Shown here one piece after another: positions 1 to 10,241 of a stretch of 64,000 nucleotides of DNA. How positions within the stretch are numbered: the first letter of the stretch is position 1; the number at the start of each line of letters is the position of its first letter. The stretch is from contig OY821777.1 in the NCBI GenBank assembly GCA_963682175.1, positions 17,566,001 to 17,630,000 of the forward strand, given 5' to 3'. This DNA is from Triglochin maritima (lineage: Eukaryota; Streptophyta; Magnoliopsida; Alismatales; Juncaginaceae). The notes beneath the pieces are model-generated. The model did not search any database. It saw nothing but the letters and a program-made list of their open reading frames with translations, and was not told the DNA's origin. The position numbers and the translations under genes were made by a program.

Positions 1-77
1 CCCTCCTTGTGTTCGACCCGTACTTGCCACGTCTTCATAGACGTCGTGCACTTGCGGTATAAATAAAATTCACATCA
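1..77 (+). repeat. Fragment of a gypsy LTR 3' end
   Basis: This short piece resembles the last part of the plus-strand G2 LTR near 55396-55470: both share a 'CCCGTACTTGCCAC' stretch followed by 'CGTGCACTTGCGGTAT'. The same block occurs inverted at the start of the G1 LTRs (12296-12340). It stops abruptly at the start of the copia coding fragment, so it is a rearrangement remnant. The window edge prevents any view of what lies upstream. Confidence 0.5.
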
Positions 78-1235
78 GTATGCAAGCTTCAAAGATCCAT
101 TTATGGATTGAAGCAAGCATCAAGGAGTTGGAACAAACGTTTTGACGAGGAAGTGAAAAAGCTTCACTTCATTCAAAGTAAGGAAGAGCCTTGTATATAC
201 AAGAAGGTTAGTGGGAGCCATGTAGTATTCCTAATCTTATATGTCGATGACATATTGCTTATGGGCAATCATATTCCTTTGCTTGAGCAAACGAGAAGTT
301 CATTGAAATCTTCATTTTCAATGAAAGATATGGGTGAGGCTCAATACATCTTAGGAATCAAGATATACCGAGATAGATCCCGTAGACTCATTGGCCCGAG
401 TCAACGTACATACATTGACAAGGTCTTGGAAAGGTTCAAGATGAACAACTCCAAAAAGGGCAGTGTGCCAATGAGTATGGGTGTGCAACTCAAGAAGTCT
501 CAACATGCTCAATCACGTAAGGACTTAGAGTACATGAAGGATGTCCCTTATGCTTCGGCAATTGGGTCGATCATGTACGCGATGACTTGCACAAGACCCG
601 ATGTCTCGTATGCTCTAAGCGTGACAAGTCGTCACCAATCCAACGCAGGTCCTGAGCATTGGACTGCGGTCAAGAATATCCTGAATTACCTTAACCAGAC
701 TAAGGATAAGATTCTTGTTTATGGAGAACAAAGGGAATTGATAGCTGAGGGTTACTCGGATGCGAGTTTCATGAGTGATCAAGACGATAGAAGGTCGCAA
801 TCAGGATATGTCTTCCTTCTGAATGGTGGAGCTGTGAGTTGGCGTAGTTGGAAGCAAAGCACTACGACCGACTCAACCATTGCTTCCGAAGTAATGGCTG
901 TCGCTGAAGCGAGCAAGGAAGGAGTGTGGATTAAGAAGTTCCTTGAAGAGCTTGGAGTAGTTCCCTCGAGCGGGGGACCAATAGAGCTATTTTGCGACAA
1001 TAGTGCATCTATCTCGCAAATCAAGGATCCCAAATCACACCACAAAGTGAAGTACATGGATCGTAAGTACTTCGTAACGCGTGACCTCATCGACGAAGGC
1101 AAAATAAATCTTTTATGGGTGGACACCAACAGCAACACAGCTGATCCATTCACAAAACCCTTATCCCAAGCCAAGGGCGAAATGCATTTCGAGTCCATGG
1201 GATTGAGGAACCATGTAGATTGGCTTGATGATTGA
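78..1235 (+). pseudogene. Ty1/copia polyprotein 3' fragment (reverse transcriptase to RNase H), left copy
   Basis: This is the C-terminal third of a Ty1/copia Pol polyprotein. The open frame begins in the reverse transcriptase at the [13 protein letters not shown] motif, passes the catalytic YVDD box at 240-251, and ends in RNase H with the GYSDASF and DNSAS blocks and the HHKVKYMDRKYF segment. The protease, integrase and first RT motifs are missing because the duplicated block starts at 78, so there is no start codon of its own. It matches 9000-10157 with only a few substitutions and no length change (constant offset 8922). The TGA stop is followed about 70 bases later by a polypurine tract and LTR1, so it is the 3' end of the element that owns LTR1. 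Residue style (QASRSWN, RDRSRRLIG) suggests a Tork/Angela-like copia lineage, which I hold only loosely. It is not functional alone. Confidence 0.93.
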
Positions 1236-1308
1236 TATGTAATGGGGTTTACCCTAGTTATTATTGTTTTATGCATTGAGAATGTATGAGAAAGAAAACT
1301 TTAATAAC

Positions 1309-1318
1309 AAGTGGGAGA
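1309..1318 (+). other. Polypurine tract of copia element (left copy)
   Basis: The purine run AAGTGGGAGA sits directly before the TG that opens LTR1. This is the usual plus-strand primer for Ty1/copia replication. The same run stands before LTR1' at about 10231-10240, and an inverted equivalent lies beside the E 3' LTR at 40688-40702. Confidence 0.85.
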
Positions 1319-2485
1319 TTGAAGGGAATATGTTCTAAAAGTTTTACTTTTAAATGTCAATTATTATGAATTGAATGAGAAATCATTTTGTTCCTTGTTT
1401 ATGTTATTCGTCTTTTGGAAGTGTTAAGGAAGAGGCTCTTGGTCCTTAACCGTAGAGCTCTAAAAGATATTGGTTTACATAAAACAAAAGATATTCACAA
1501 TCATGGTAATAAACATGGGACATTTGTTACCGAGTTAAGATTGTCGTGTTGATCATAGATCATTGTTGCTCTACAAGTGAGTAACAACACGAGTACACAA
1601 AAGAGAAAAATAGTACTTTTGTATACCGAATTGACCTAACAAGTAAAATATTATAGGAATGTGTTTCTATGTCATTAATATTTTACTGTGTCCTTAGTCC
1701 TTTGGTATGAGACTTATATCCGATCGCTTAAAGAGTTCTTAATTAGACTAGTGTCTTGAGCTATCGATGAGTGTAGTGTAAAGGCATTAGTTGGTTAAGT
1801 ATAACTTTCGTTGGAGAAGATAGTTAGTCAAAAGATTATCATTGCCCCTCTTAATTGAGTGATGATATTAGTGGGCCCCTTGATAAAGCAAAGTTATAAT
1901 GTGCACAATGTGATTTGAGTTAAGTCACATATTTATAACTAGCTTAAAGAGATCAAGATATGAATACTAATACAAAGATGACACAAAACTACTTTGTGTG
2001 TATTCTTAATATCATGAGGCAAGGGACGGACACAAGTGGTGCACTCCATCACTAAATGGATCGGGTTTTGGTTCAAGTGGAATTAAGACATCTAACTAAT
2101 TGGGAGCTATAATGTGTAGCTAGATACCGCTTATAGCTTGTGATATTAAGCTCTTAATATCACTGCCAACTTAGTTTAGATCCTCCCATAGGTCACACCA
2201 CAAAACTGGGAAACAAGAAATGGGTTCTCATCCTTCAGAGACTCCGAGTGTAATAGGAGCATCCGCCGACAAAAGGATCACCCTCAAAATCAAAATTATG
2301 TTGCGATCAATAACATAATTAGAATCTAAATTAAATTCATATGTGATGTAAATATTATGGGGTGTAATGATTGATCATTGCATAGGATAATATGTAACAT
2401 AAGTTGTGAATTTACTACTAATCCCGAAATGTCAAATTTTGTAGGGGTTAAACCGAAATTTGACAGGTCTGCAGAACAGTGCTCC

Positions 2486-2728
2486 AACGGTCGACCGGTT
2501 AGCAGTAAACGGTTGACCGATCGGACACGGTCGACCGGACATGTCTCGACCGATAACAGGGAATTTTCATCTGTTCGAACGGTCGACCGAATGTAATCGG
2601 TCGGTCGACCGAACATTGCGATGGAATAATTCCTGTTGCGAACGGTCGACCGAATTATTGAACGGTTGACCGAAACATGGTTCGAGCGGTCGACTGAACC
2701 TTGAAACGGTCGACCGGTCCAGACGGTT
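2486..2728 (+). promoter_or_regulatory. Palindrome array CGGTCGACCG in U3 of LTR1
   Basis: About nine full and one half copies of an ACGGTCGACCGA-type palindrome (core GGTCGACC) are spaced roughly 18-40 bases apart by non-repetitive spacers. Members start near 2487, 2509, 2527, 2578, 2600, 2641, 2661, 2686 and 2705. Some have TG in place of the central CG. The array ends 167 bases before the TATA box. An enhancer-like role is inferred from position only. Confidence 0.8.
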
Positions 2729-2894
2729 TTGTGCAGAATTAATTTAAAAATTAATTAGATCATGCATGGAATTGGTCCATAATTGATTTAATTCGTGGCT
2801 AAGATTATTTATTATTAAATAATAGATGGTTAGATGGAAGTTTGCATGAAATCATGGGCAAGAGGTTGCACATGAATAGGTAATTTGGAGAGAA

Positions 2895-2905
2895 CTTATA
2901 AATAC
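2895..2905 (+). promoter_or_regulatory. TATA box of LTR1
   Basis: CTTATAAATAC lies in the LTR after the palindrome array, with a pyrimidine-rich stretch following. The same box is at 6154-6163 (LTR3), 6674-6683 (LTR2), 11817-11827 (LTR1') and 22414-22423 (LTR3'). It is the best candidate for the U3/R promoter; transcription was not observed. Confidence 0.65.
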
Positions 2906-3369
2906 AAGTTTATCTCATTACCTCCTTAATTCATTCATTGTTTTCTCATGCAAAAAGTCTCTCCATAATTCTCCACGAAATTCCCTTAATTCTTAAGTTT
3001 AGTTTTAGTTTTTAAGAGATCATCTTCTCGAGGGAACTAAAGAGGGGTTAGTAATTAGATTCTAAACCCTATTGGAGATTGAGAGGCTAGATCTTCTCTC
3101 TCCAATCTTGTTTAGAGTTTGGTGAAAGCTCGGAGGCATCCGGCGCAGCAACAAGCATCCTCAACGTCTCCGAATCTTCAAGAAGTTTTAGAGAACTTCT
3201 AGGTATGAATTTCGGAGCCCCTTTGTGTTTGTTTTAATGAGTTTTTGGAAACTAGTTGTTAAAACAAACTGATGCATGCATGAAATAAATCGAAGAAAAT
3301 TGTAATTGATCCTTATTATACATGAAAATTCGAAAAATATATATGTATAATTAAACATGAAATCCAACA

Positions 3370-4552
3370 AATAGACCTAATAAGTAAAATATTATAGGAA
3401 TGTGTTTCTGTGTCATTAATATTTTACTGTGTCCTTGGTCCTTTGATATGAGACTTATATCCGATCGCTTAAGGAGTACTTAATTAGACTAGTGTCTTGA
3501 GCTATCGATGAGTGTAGTGTAAAAGCATTAGTTGGTTAAGTATGACTTTCGTTGGAGAAGATAGTTAGTCGAAAGATTATCATTGCCCCTCTTAATTGAG
3601 TGATGATATTAGTGGGCCCCTTGATAAAGCAAAGTTATGATGTGCACAATGTGATTTGAGATAAGTCACATATTTATAACTAGCTTAAAGAGATCAAGAA
3701 ACGAATACTAATACAAAGATGACACAATACTACTTTGTGTGTATTCTTAATATCATGAGGCAAGGGACGGACACAAGTGGTGCACTCCATCACTAAATGG
3801 ATCGGGTTTTGGTTCGAGTGGAATTAAGACATCTAACTAATTGGGAGCTATAATGTGTATCTAGATACCGCTTATAGCTTGTGATATTAAGCTCTTAATA
3901 TCACTGCCAACTTAGTTTAGATCCTCCCATAGGTCACACCACAAAACTGGGAAACAAGAAATGTGGATTTTAAGTTCATAAGATGTGTCGGGTTTCATGT
4001 AGAAAATATGACACATGGGGTGAACAAGCAAAATCAAAATTATGTTGTGATTAATAACATAATTAGAATCTAAATAAAATTCATATGTGATGTAAATATT
4101 ATGGGGTGTAATGATTGATCATTGCATAGGATAATATGTTACATAAGTTGTGAATTTACTACTAATCCCGAAATGTCAAATTTTGTAGGGGTTAAACCGA
4201 AATTTGACAAGTCTGCAGAACAGTGCTCCAACGGTCGACCGATCGGGCACGGTCGACCGGATGTGTCTCGACCGATAACATGGAATTTTCATCTGTTCGA
4301 ACGGTCGACCGAAAGTAATCGGTCGGTCGACCGAACATAGCGATGGAATAATTCTTGTTACGAACGGTCGACCGAGGTATTGAACGGTCGACCGAACCTC
4401 CAAACGGTCGACCGGTCCAGACGGTTAATGCAGAATTAATTTAAGAATTAATTGGATCATGCATGGAATTGGTCCATAATTGATTTAATTCGTGGCTAAT
4501 ATTATTTATTATTAAATAATGGATGGTTAGATGGAATTTTGCATGAAATCAT
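3370..4552 (+). repeat. LTR2, first part, interrupted (left copy)
   Basis: This begins at an internal LTR position (AATAGACCTAATAAG, equal to about base 310 of LTR3) because the A element inserted just before it. It runs through U3 and its own palindrome array to AAATCAT, where LTR3 is inserted, then resumes at 6629. It is the older host LTR for two insertions. Confidence 0.85.
4230..4428 (+). promoter_or_regulatory. Palindrome array in U3 of LTR2
   Basis: About seven full and one half copies of the CGGTCGACCG palindrome. Relative to LTR1 it lacks whole units: the second unit with its spacer is absent, so the first runs straight into the third, and another is missing further on. Otherwise the spacers line up. 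Array length therefore changes by loss or gain of unit blocks. Confidence 0.8.
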
Positions 4553-6628
4553 TGAAGGGAATGTGTTCTAAAAGTTTTACTTTTAAATGTCAATTATTAT
4601 GAATTGAATGAGAAATCATTTTGTTCCTTGTTTATGTTATTTGTCTTTGAGAAGTGTTAAGGAAGATGCTCTTGGTCCTTAACCGTAGAGCTCTAAAAGA
4701 TATTGGTTTACATAAAACAAAAGATATTCGCAATCATGGTAATTAACATGGGACATTGATTACCGAGTTAAGATTGTCGTGTTGGTCATAGATCATTGTA
4801 GCTCTACAAGTGAGTGACGACACGGGTATGCAAAATAGGAAAATATTACTTTTGTATACCGAATAGACCTAATAAGTAAAATATTATAGAAATGTGTTTC
4901 TATGTCATTAATATTTTACTGTGTCTTTGGTCATTTGATATGAGACTTATATCCGATCACTTAAGAAATATTTAATTAGATTAGTGTCTTGAGCTATCGA
5001 TAAGTGTAGTGCAAAGGCATTGGTTGGTTAAGTACAACTTTTGTTGGAGAAGATAGTTAGTCAAAAGACTATCATTGCCCCTCTTAATTGAGTGATGATA
5101 TTAGTGGGCCCCTTGATAAAGCAAAGTTATAATGTGCACAATGTGATTTGAGTTAAGTCACATATTTGTAACTAGCTTAAAGAGATCAAGAAAATGAATA
5201 CTAATACAAAGATGACACAATACTACTTTGTGTGTATTCTTAATATCATGAGGCAAGGGACGGACACAAGTGATGCACTCCATCACTAAATGGATCGGGT
5301 TTTGGTTCGAGTGGAATTAAGACATCTAACTAATTGGGAGCTATAATGTGTAGCTAGATACCGCTTATAGCTTGTGATATTAAGCTCTTAATATCACTGC
5401 CAACTTAGTTTAGATCCTCCCATAGGTCACACCACAAAACTGGGAAACAAGGAATGGGGATTTTGAATTCATAAGATGTGTCGGGTTTCATGTAGAAAAT
5501 ATGACACATGGGGTGAACGAGCAAAATCAAGATTATGTTGTGATTAATAACATAATTAGAATCTAAATTAAATTCATATGAGATGTAAATATTATGGGGT
5601 GTAATGATTGATCATTACATATGATAATATGTTACATAAGTTGTGAATTTACTACTAATCCCGAAATGTCAAATTTTGTAGGGGTTAAAACCGGTAATTT
5701 GACAAGTCTGCAAAATAGTGCACAAACGGTCGACCGGTTGGAAGTAAATGGTCGACTGATCGGTGCACGGTCGACCGGTGGTGTCCGGTCGACAGAACGC
5801 GTCTCGACCGATAACAGGTGAATTTCGTCTGTTCGAACGGTCGACCGAATGTGATCGGTCGGTCGACCGAACAATGTGATGAAATATTCTACTGTTGAGA
5901 ACTGTCGACCGAGTCTCGGACGGTCGACCGAAATCGGGTTTGAGCGGTCGACCGAACCTCGCAAACGGTCGACTGATCAGACGGTTTTATGCAGAATTAA
6001 TTTAAGAATTAATTAGATCATGCATGGAATTGGTCCATAATTGATTTAATTTGTGGCTAATCTTATTTATTAATAAATAATGGATGGTTAGATGGAATTT
6101 TGCATGGGATCATGGGCAAGAGGTTGCACATGAATAGGTAATTTGGAGAGAACCTATAAATACAAGGTTATCTCATTACCTCCTTAATTTTAATTCATTA
6201 TTTTTCTTATGCAAAATCTCTCTCCATAATTCTCCACGAAAATTCCTTAATTCTTAAGTTTAGTTTTAGTTCTTCAGAGGTCATCTTCTAAAGGGAACTA
6301 AAGAGGGGTTAGTAATTAGATTCTAAACCCAATCGGAGATTGAGAGACTAGCTTCCCTCTCTCCGATCTTGTTTAGAGTTTGGTGAATACTCGGAGGCAT
6401 CCGGCGCAGCGAGGAGCATCCCAACCGTCTCCGAATCTTCGAGAAGTTTTAGAGAACTTCTAGGTATGAATTTCGGAGCTCCTTCACGTTTGTTTTAATA
6501 GAGTTTTTGAAACTAGTTTGTTAAAACAAACCGATGCATGCAATAAATTCTAGAAAATTGAAAATTGATCCTTATTATACATGAAAATTCGAAAAATATA
6601 TATGTATAATTAAACATGAAATCCTGCA
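4553..6628 (+). mobile_element. LTR3, solo LTR with ATCAT target duplication (left copy)
   Basis: A complete 2.08 kb LTR from TGAAGGGAATGTG to ...AATCCTGCA, with no internal domain. It is flanked by ATCAT at 4548-4552 and 6629-6633, and removing LTR3 with one ATCAT restores a continuous LTR2. This is the expected product of recombination between the two LTRs of an inserted element. It carries its own array (5725-5985) and TATA box (6154-6163). Confidence 0.93.
5725..5985 (+). promoter_or_regulatory. Palindrome array in U3 of LTR3
   Basis: About ten full and one half copies of the CGGTCGACCG palindrome, with starts near 5725, 5748, 5767, 5784, 5836, 5858, 5901, 5919, 5943 and 5964. Several have one altered arm, such as GGTCGACTGA. 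The array ends 169 bases before the TATA box, nearly the same spacing as in LTR1. Confidence 0.8.
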
Positions 6629-7141
6629 ATCATGGGCAAGAGGTTGCACATGAATAGGTAATTTGGAGAGAACTTATAAATACAAGTTTATTTCATTACC
6701 TCCTCAATTCATTCATTATTTTCTTATGCAAAATTCTCTCTCCATAATTCTCCATGAAAATCCCTTAATTCTTAAGTTTAGTTTTAGTTCTTAAGAGATC
6801 ATCTTCTCAAGAGAATTAAAGAGGGGTTAGTAATTAGATTCTAAACCCTATCGAAGATTGAGAGACTAGCTTCCCTCTCTCCGATCTTGTTTAGAGTTTG
6901 GTGAATACTCGGAGGCATCCGGCGCAGCGAGGAGCATCCCCGTCTCCGAATCTTCAAAAAGTTTTAGAGAACTTCTAGGTATGAATTTCGGAGCCCATAT
7001 TTGTTTTAATAAAGTTTTGAAACTAGTTATTGAAACAAATTGATGCATGCATGAAATAAATCATAGAAAATTGTAAATTGATCCTTATTGTGCATAAAAA
7101 TTTCGAAAATAAATATGTACAATTAAACATGAAATCCTACA
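6629..7141 (+). repeat. LTR2, second part (left copy)
   Basis: Continuation of LTR2 after the LTR3 insertion, from the repeated ATCAT through the TATA box (6674-6683) to the LTR end ...GAAATCCTACA. It is followed at once by G2 gypsy LTR sequence, so LTR2 belonged to an element inserted in the G2 LTR. Confidence 0.85.
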
Positions 7142-7782
7142 AATATGAGCACATGCATAATTACCAAACCCAACTATGTCTCAACATGAAATAACATTTA
7201 ACACAATCATTAAAACATACAAGACATTAATTAAGATGAGACCAACATGAGCACATACATGCACATGTTATGTTTCCTTCTTCCACTCCATCATTATCCT
7301 CACCACATCATTCCCCATAAAACAAGCACATTCATCTAAGCATGTGCTAAGCATCATTCAAGAGCATTAGGACTTCAAAGATAAGAGTAAAAATCTAATT
7401 AGATGGTTATGGAAATCATGTGAGGTTCAAAGGTTAGGATTAACACACACTTAATACATCACATAATCACATCACCTTGTTCTCCACCCCCAAATGGGGA
7501 TAGATTACTCCCTACTCATCTCTAAACTAAAGAAAACATAAAAACAACATAAACCCATAATGGAAATGTAGAAAACTAGATTAAGCAAACAACAAAGATG
7601 AAGGAAATTACATCAAATAGAAAACATCAATGTAAAGAACAAGAATACTATATTGAAATGAAAGCTTACAAAGTTTCCTCCTTCTTCTCCTCTTACACTA
7701 ATGAGTAGCAAAATAAACCTACACTAATGGAGAAGCAAGAAGAAGAAAGGGAGAGGAGGGATTACAATGGTATTTATAGAAT
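7142..7782 (-). repeat. Partial gypsy G2 LTR (left copy)
   Basis: This stretch matches 23375-24012 and, inverted, the plus-strand G2 LTR at 53706-55481. No coding sequence is visible. The minus-strand TATA box is at 7771-7780. It breaks off at ATAGAAT, where copia integrase sequence begins, with four or five shared bases at the joint. Confidence 0.75.
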
Positions 7783-10157
7783 TTGACTCATACCTAAAGG
7801 AGTTTGGTATTGTACCTCAACTCACCCCTCCCGGAACACCTCAGTAGAATGGGGTATCCGAAAGGAGGAATAGGACATTGCTCGACATGGTTCGGTCAAT
7901 GATGAGTCATGCGGAATTACCTCTGTACTTTTGGAGTTATGCACTACAAACTGCGGCTTACACACTAAATAATGTTCCATCCAAATCCGTGGAGAAAACT
8001 CCTTATGATCTATGGAGTGGTAAAACACCTAAGCTCAATTTTCTCAAGATTTGGGGTTGTGAGGCCTACGTCAAGAGATTGATGTCGACCAAACTTCAAC
8101 CAAAAGCGGATAAGTGCTTCTTCATTGGTTATCCTCGTGAGACAAGAGGATACTACTTTTGGCATATCACCTCCAATCGAGTAATTGTAGAGAGGGATGC
8201 CACATTTCTGGAAAAGGAATTTCTAGAGAGAGTAAAAAGTAGTGGGAGTAGGGTTGTGCTTGAGGAAACTCAAGATACTCTACAAGATCATTACACGAAT
8301 GATGACGTTCAAGATCATGAAGGCCCAACCGAGATTCCTTTGGTTAGTGGGAGCGTGAGCGAGAGACCATCACAAGAAATTGTGAGAGAATCTCAATCAT
8401 CCCCACCAAGTGTACGTTCCAGAATTGAACGTGAACCAACTCCTCAAGAAATTGTGGAAGAAGTTCGAGAGACACGAGAAGAACCAAAAGAACTAAGAAG
8501 GTCAACAAGGGAAAGGAAGAAACCCGACTTGTATCTGGGACTTCATGAAATCATGGTACTAGATACCAATGATCCCTTGACCTTCCAAGAAGCAATGGAA
8601 AGGGAAGACTCCAAACTATGGCTTAAGGCCATGGAATCCGAAATAGAATCCATGTATGATAATCAAGTGTGGAACTTGGTTGACCTTCCTCAAGGGAAAA
8701 AGGCCATTCAAAATAAATGGGTTTTCAAGAGGAAGATGGACATGGATGGGAACTTAACAACCTACAAAGCGAGGCTTGTAGCGAAGGGTTTCACTCAAGT
8801 TCAAGGAATTGACTATGATGAAACTTTTTCACCGGTTGCCATGTTCAAGTCTATTCGGATAATGCTCGCTATTGCTGCATTTCATGATTATGAAATATGG
8901 AAAATGGATGTCAAAACGGCGTTCCTTAATGGGAACTTGGAGGAGGGTGTGTACATGGTACAACCTCAAGGTTTTGAAGATCCAAAGAATAGCGAAAAGG
9001 TATGCAAGCTTCAAAGATCCATTTATGGATTGAAGCAAGCATCAAGGAGTTGGAACAAACGCTTTGACGAGGAAGTGAAAAAGCTTCACTTCATTCAAAG
9101 TAAGGAAGAGCCTTGTATATACAAGAAGGTTAGTGGGAGCCATGTAGTATTCCTAATCTTATATGTCGATGACATATTGCTTATGGGCAATCATATTCCT
9201 TTGCTTGAGCAAACGAGAAGTTCATTGAAATCTGCATTTTCAATGAAAGATATGGGTGGGGCTCAATACATCTTAGGAATCAAGATATACCGAGATAGAT
9301 CCCGTAGACTCATTGGCCCGAGTCAACGTACATACATTGACAAGGTCTTGGAAAGGTTCAAGATGAACAACTCCAAAAAGGGCAGTGTGCCAATGAGTAT
9401 GGGTGTGCAACTCAAGAAGTCTCAACATGCTCAATCACGTAAGGACTTAGAGTACATGAAGGATGTCCCTTATGCTTCGGCAATTGGGTCGATCATGTAC
9501 GCGATGACTTGCACAAGACCCGATGTCTCGTATGCTCTAAGCGTGACAAGTCGTCACCAATCCAACGCAGGTCCTGAGCATTGGACTGCGGTCAAGAATA
9601 TCCTGAATTACCTTAACCAGACTAAGGATAAGATTCTTGTTTATGGAGAACAAAGGGAATTGATAGCTGAGGGTTACTCGGATGCGAGTTTCATGAGTGA
9701 TCAAGACGATAGAAGGTCGCAATCAGGATATGTCTTCCTTCTGAATGGTGGAGCTGTGAGTTGGCGTAGTTGGAAGCAAAGCACTACGACCGACTCAACC
9801 ACTGCTTCCGAAGTAATGGCTGTCGCTGAAGCGAGCAAGGAAGGAGTGTGGATTAAGAAGTTCCTTGAAGAGCTTGGAGTAGTTCCCTCGAGCGGGGGAC
9901 CAATAGAGCTATTTTGCGACAATAGTGCATCTATCTCGCAAATCAAGGATCCCAAATCACACCACGAAGTGAAGTACATGGATCGTAAGTACTTCGTAAC
10001 GCGTGACCTCATCGACGAAGGTAAAATAAATCTTTTATGGGTGGACACCAACAGCAACACAGCTGATCCATTCACAAAACCCTTATCCCAAGCCAAGGGC
10101 GAAATGCATTTCGAGTCCATGGGATTGAGGAACCATGTAGATTGGCTTGATGATTGA
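7783..10157 (+). pseudogene. Ty1/copia polyprotein fragment (integrase end, RT, RNase H), right copy
   Basis: A 5'-truncated Ty1/copia Pol reading frame. It starts inside the integrase catalytic core at FDSYLKEFGIVPQ, continues through SERRNRT and the YFWSYALQTAAYTLN region, the KIWGCEAYVK (GKR-like) segment, an acidic linker rich in Glu/Arg, the complete RT ([41 protein letters not shown] at 9162-9173) and RNase H, ending at TGA. A nonsense codon TAG at 7845-7847 replaces the tryptophan of the integrase WNG motif. The first two catalytic Asp residues of integrase and all of Gag and protease are missing. The long open frame after 7848 has no ATG at its start and is not a separate gene. Protein E (44883-40772) is its closest relative here. 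Confidence 0.93.
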
Positions 10158-10230
10158 TATGTAATGGGGTTTACCCTAGTTATTATTGTTTTATGCATTG
10201 AGAATGTATGAGAAAGAAAACTTTAATAAC

Positions 10231-10240
10231 AAGTGGGAGA
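10231..10240 (+). other. Polypurine tract of copia element (right copy)
   Basis: AAGTGGGAGA just before the TG of LTR1', equal to 1309-1318 in the left copy. Confidence 0.85.
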
Positions 10241-10241
10241 T

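Larger units (their letters stand above)
1320..3369 (+). repeat. LTR1, 3' LTR of the A-family copia element (left copy)
   Basis: A 2.05 kb LTR opening TGAAGGGAATATG and closing with ...AATCCAACA. It lies after the polypurine tract and is followed by AATAG, which completes the interrupted LTR2 sequence (compare ACCGAATAGACC in LTR3 near 4860). The A element therefore inserted into LTR2 with AATAG as the probable target duplication; its left partner is outside the window. U3 contains the palindrome array at 2486-2728 and a TATA box at 2895-2905. The ATAAT at 3348-3352 is the unoccupied site used by G1 in the right copy. Confidence 0.9.

Noticed and set aside
779..1276. Antisense ORFs of 165 and 174 codons opposite RNase H (also 9701-10198, 40731-41255)
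   Set aside because: They are shadows of the sense RT/RNase H frame, mirrored in every copy with the same coding strand.
2326..2616. ORFs of 70-110 codons over the palindrome arrays on both strands (also 4122-4403, 5621-5964, 11300-11538, 20383-20664, 21946-22224)
   Set aside because: The palindrome repeats keep frames open on both strands and the predicted peptides mirror each other. There is no domain, and they sit in LTR U3 regions.
2486..2728. CRISPR-like array because of short palindromes with unique spacers
   Set aside because: Units are only about 10-13 bases, spacing is irregular (about 18-40 bases), spacers are shared between LTR copies, there are no cas genes, and the DNA is plant retrotransposon sequence.
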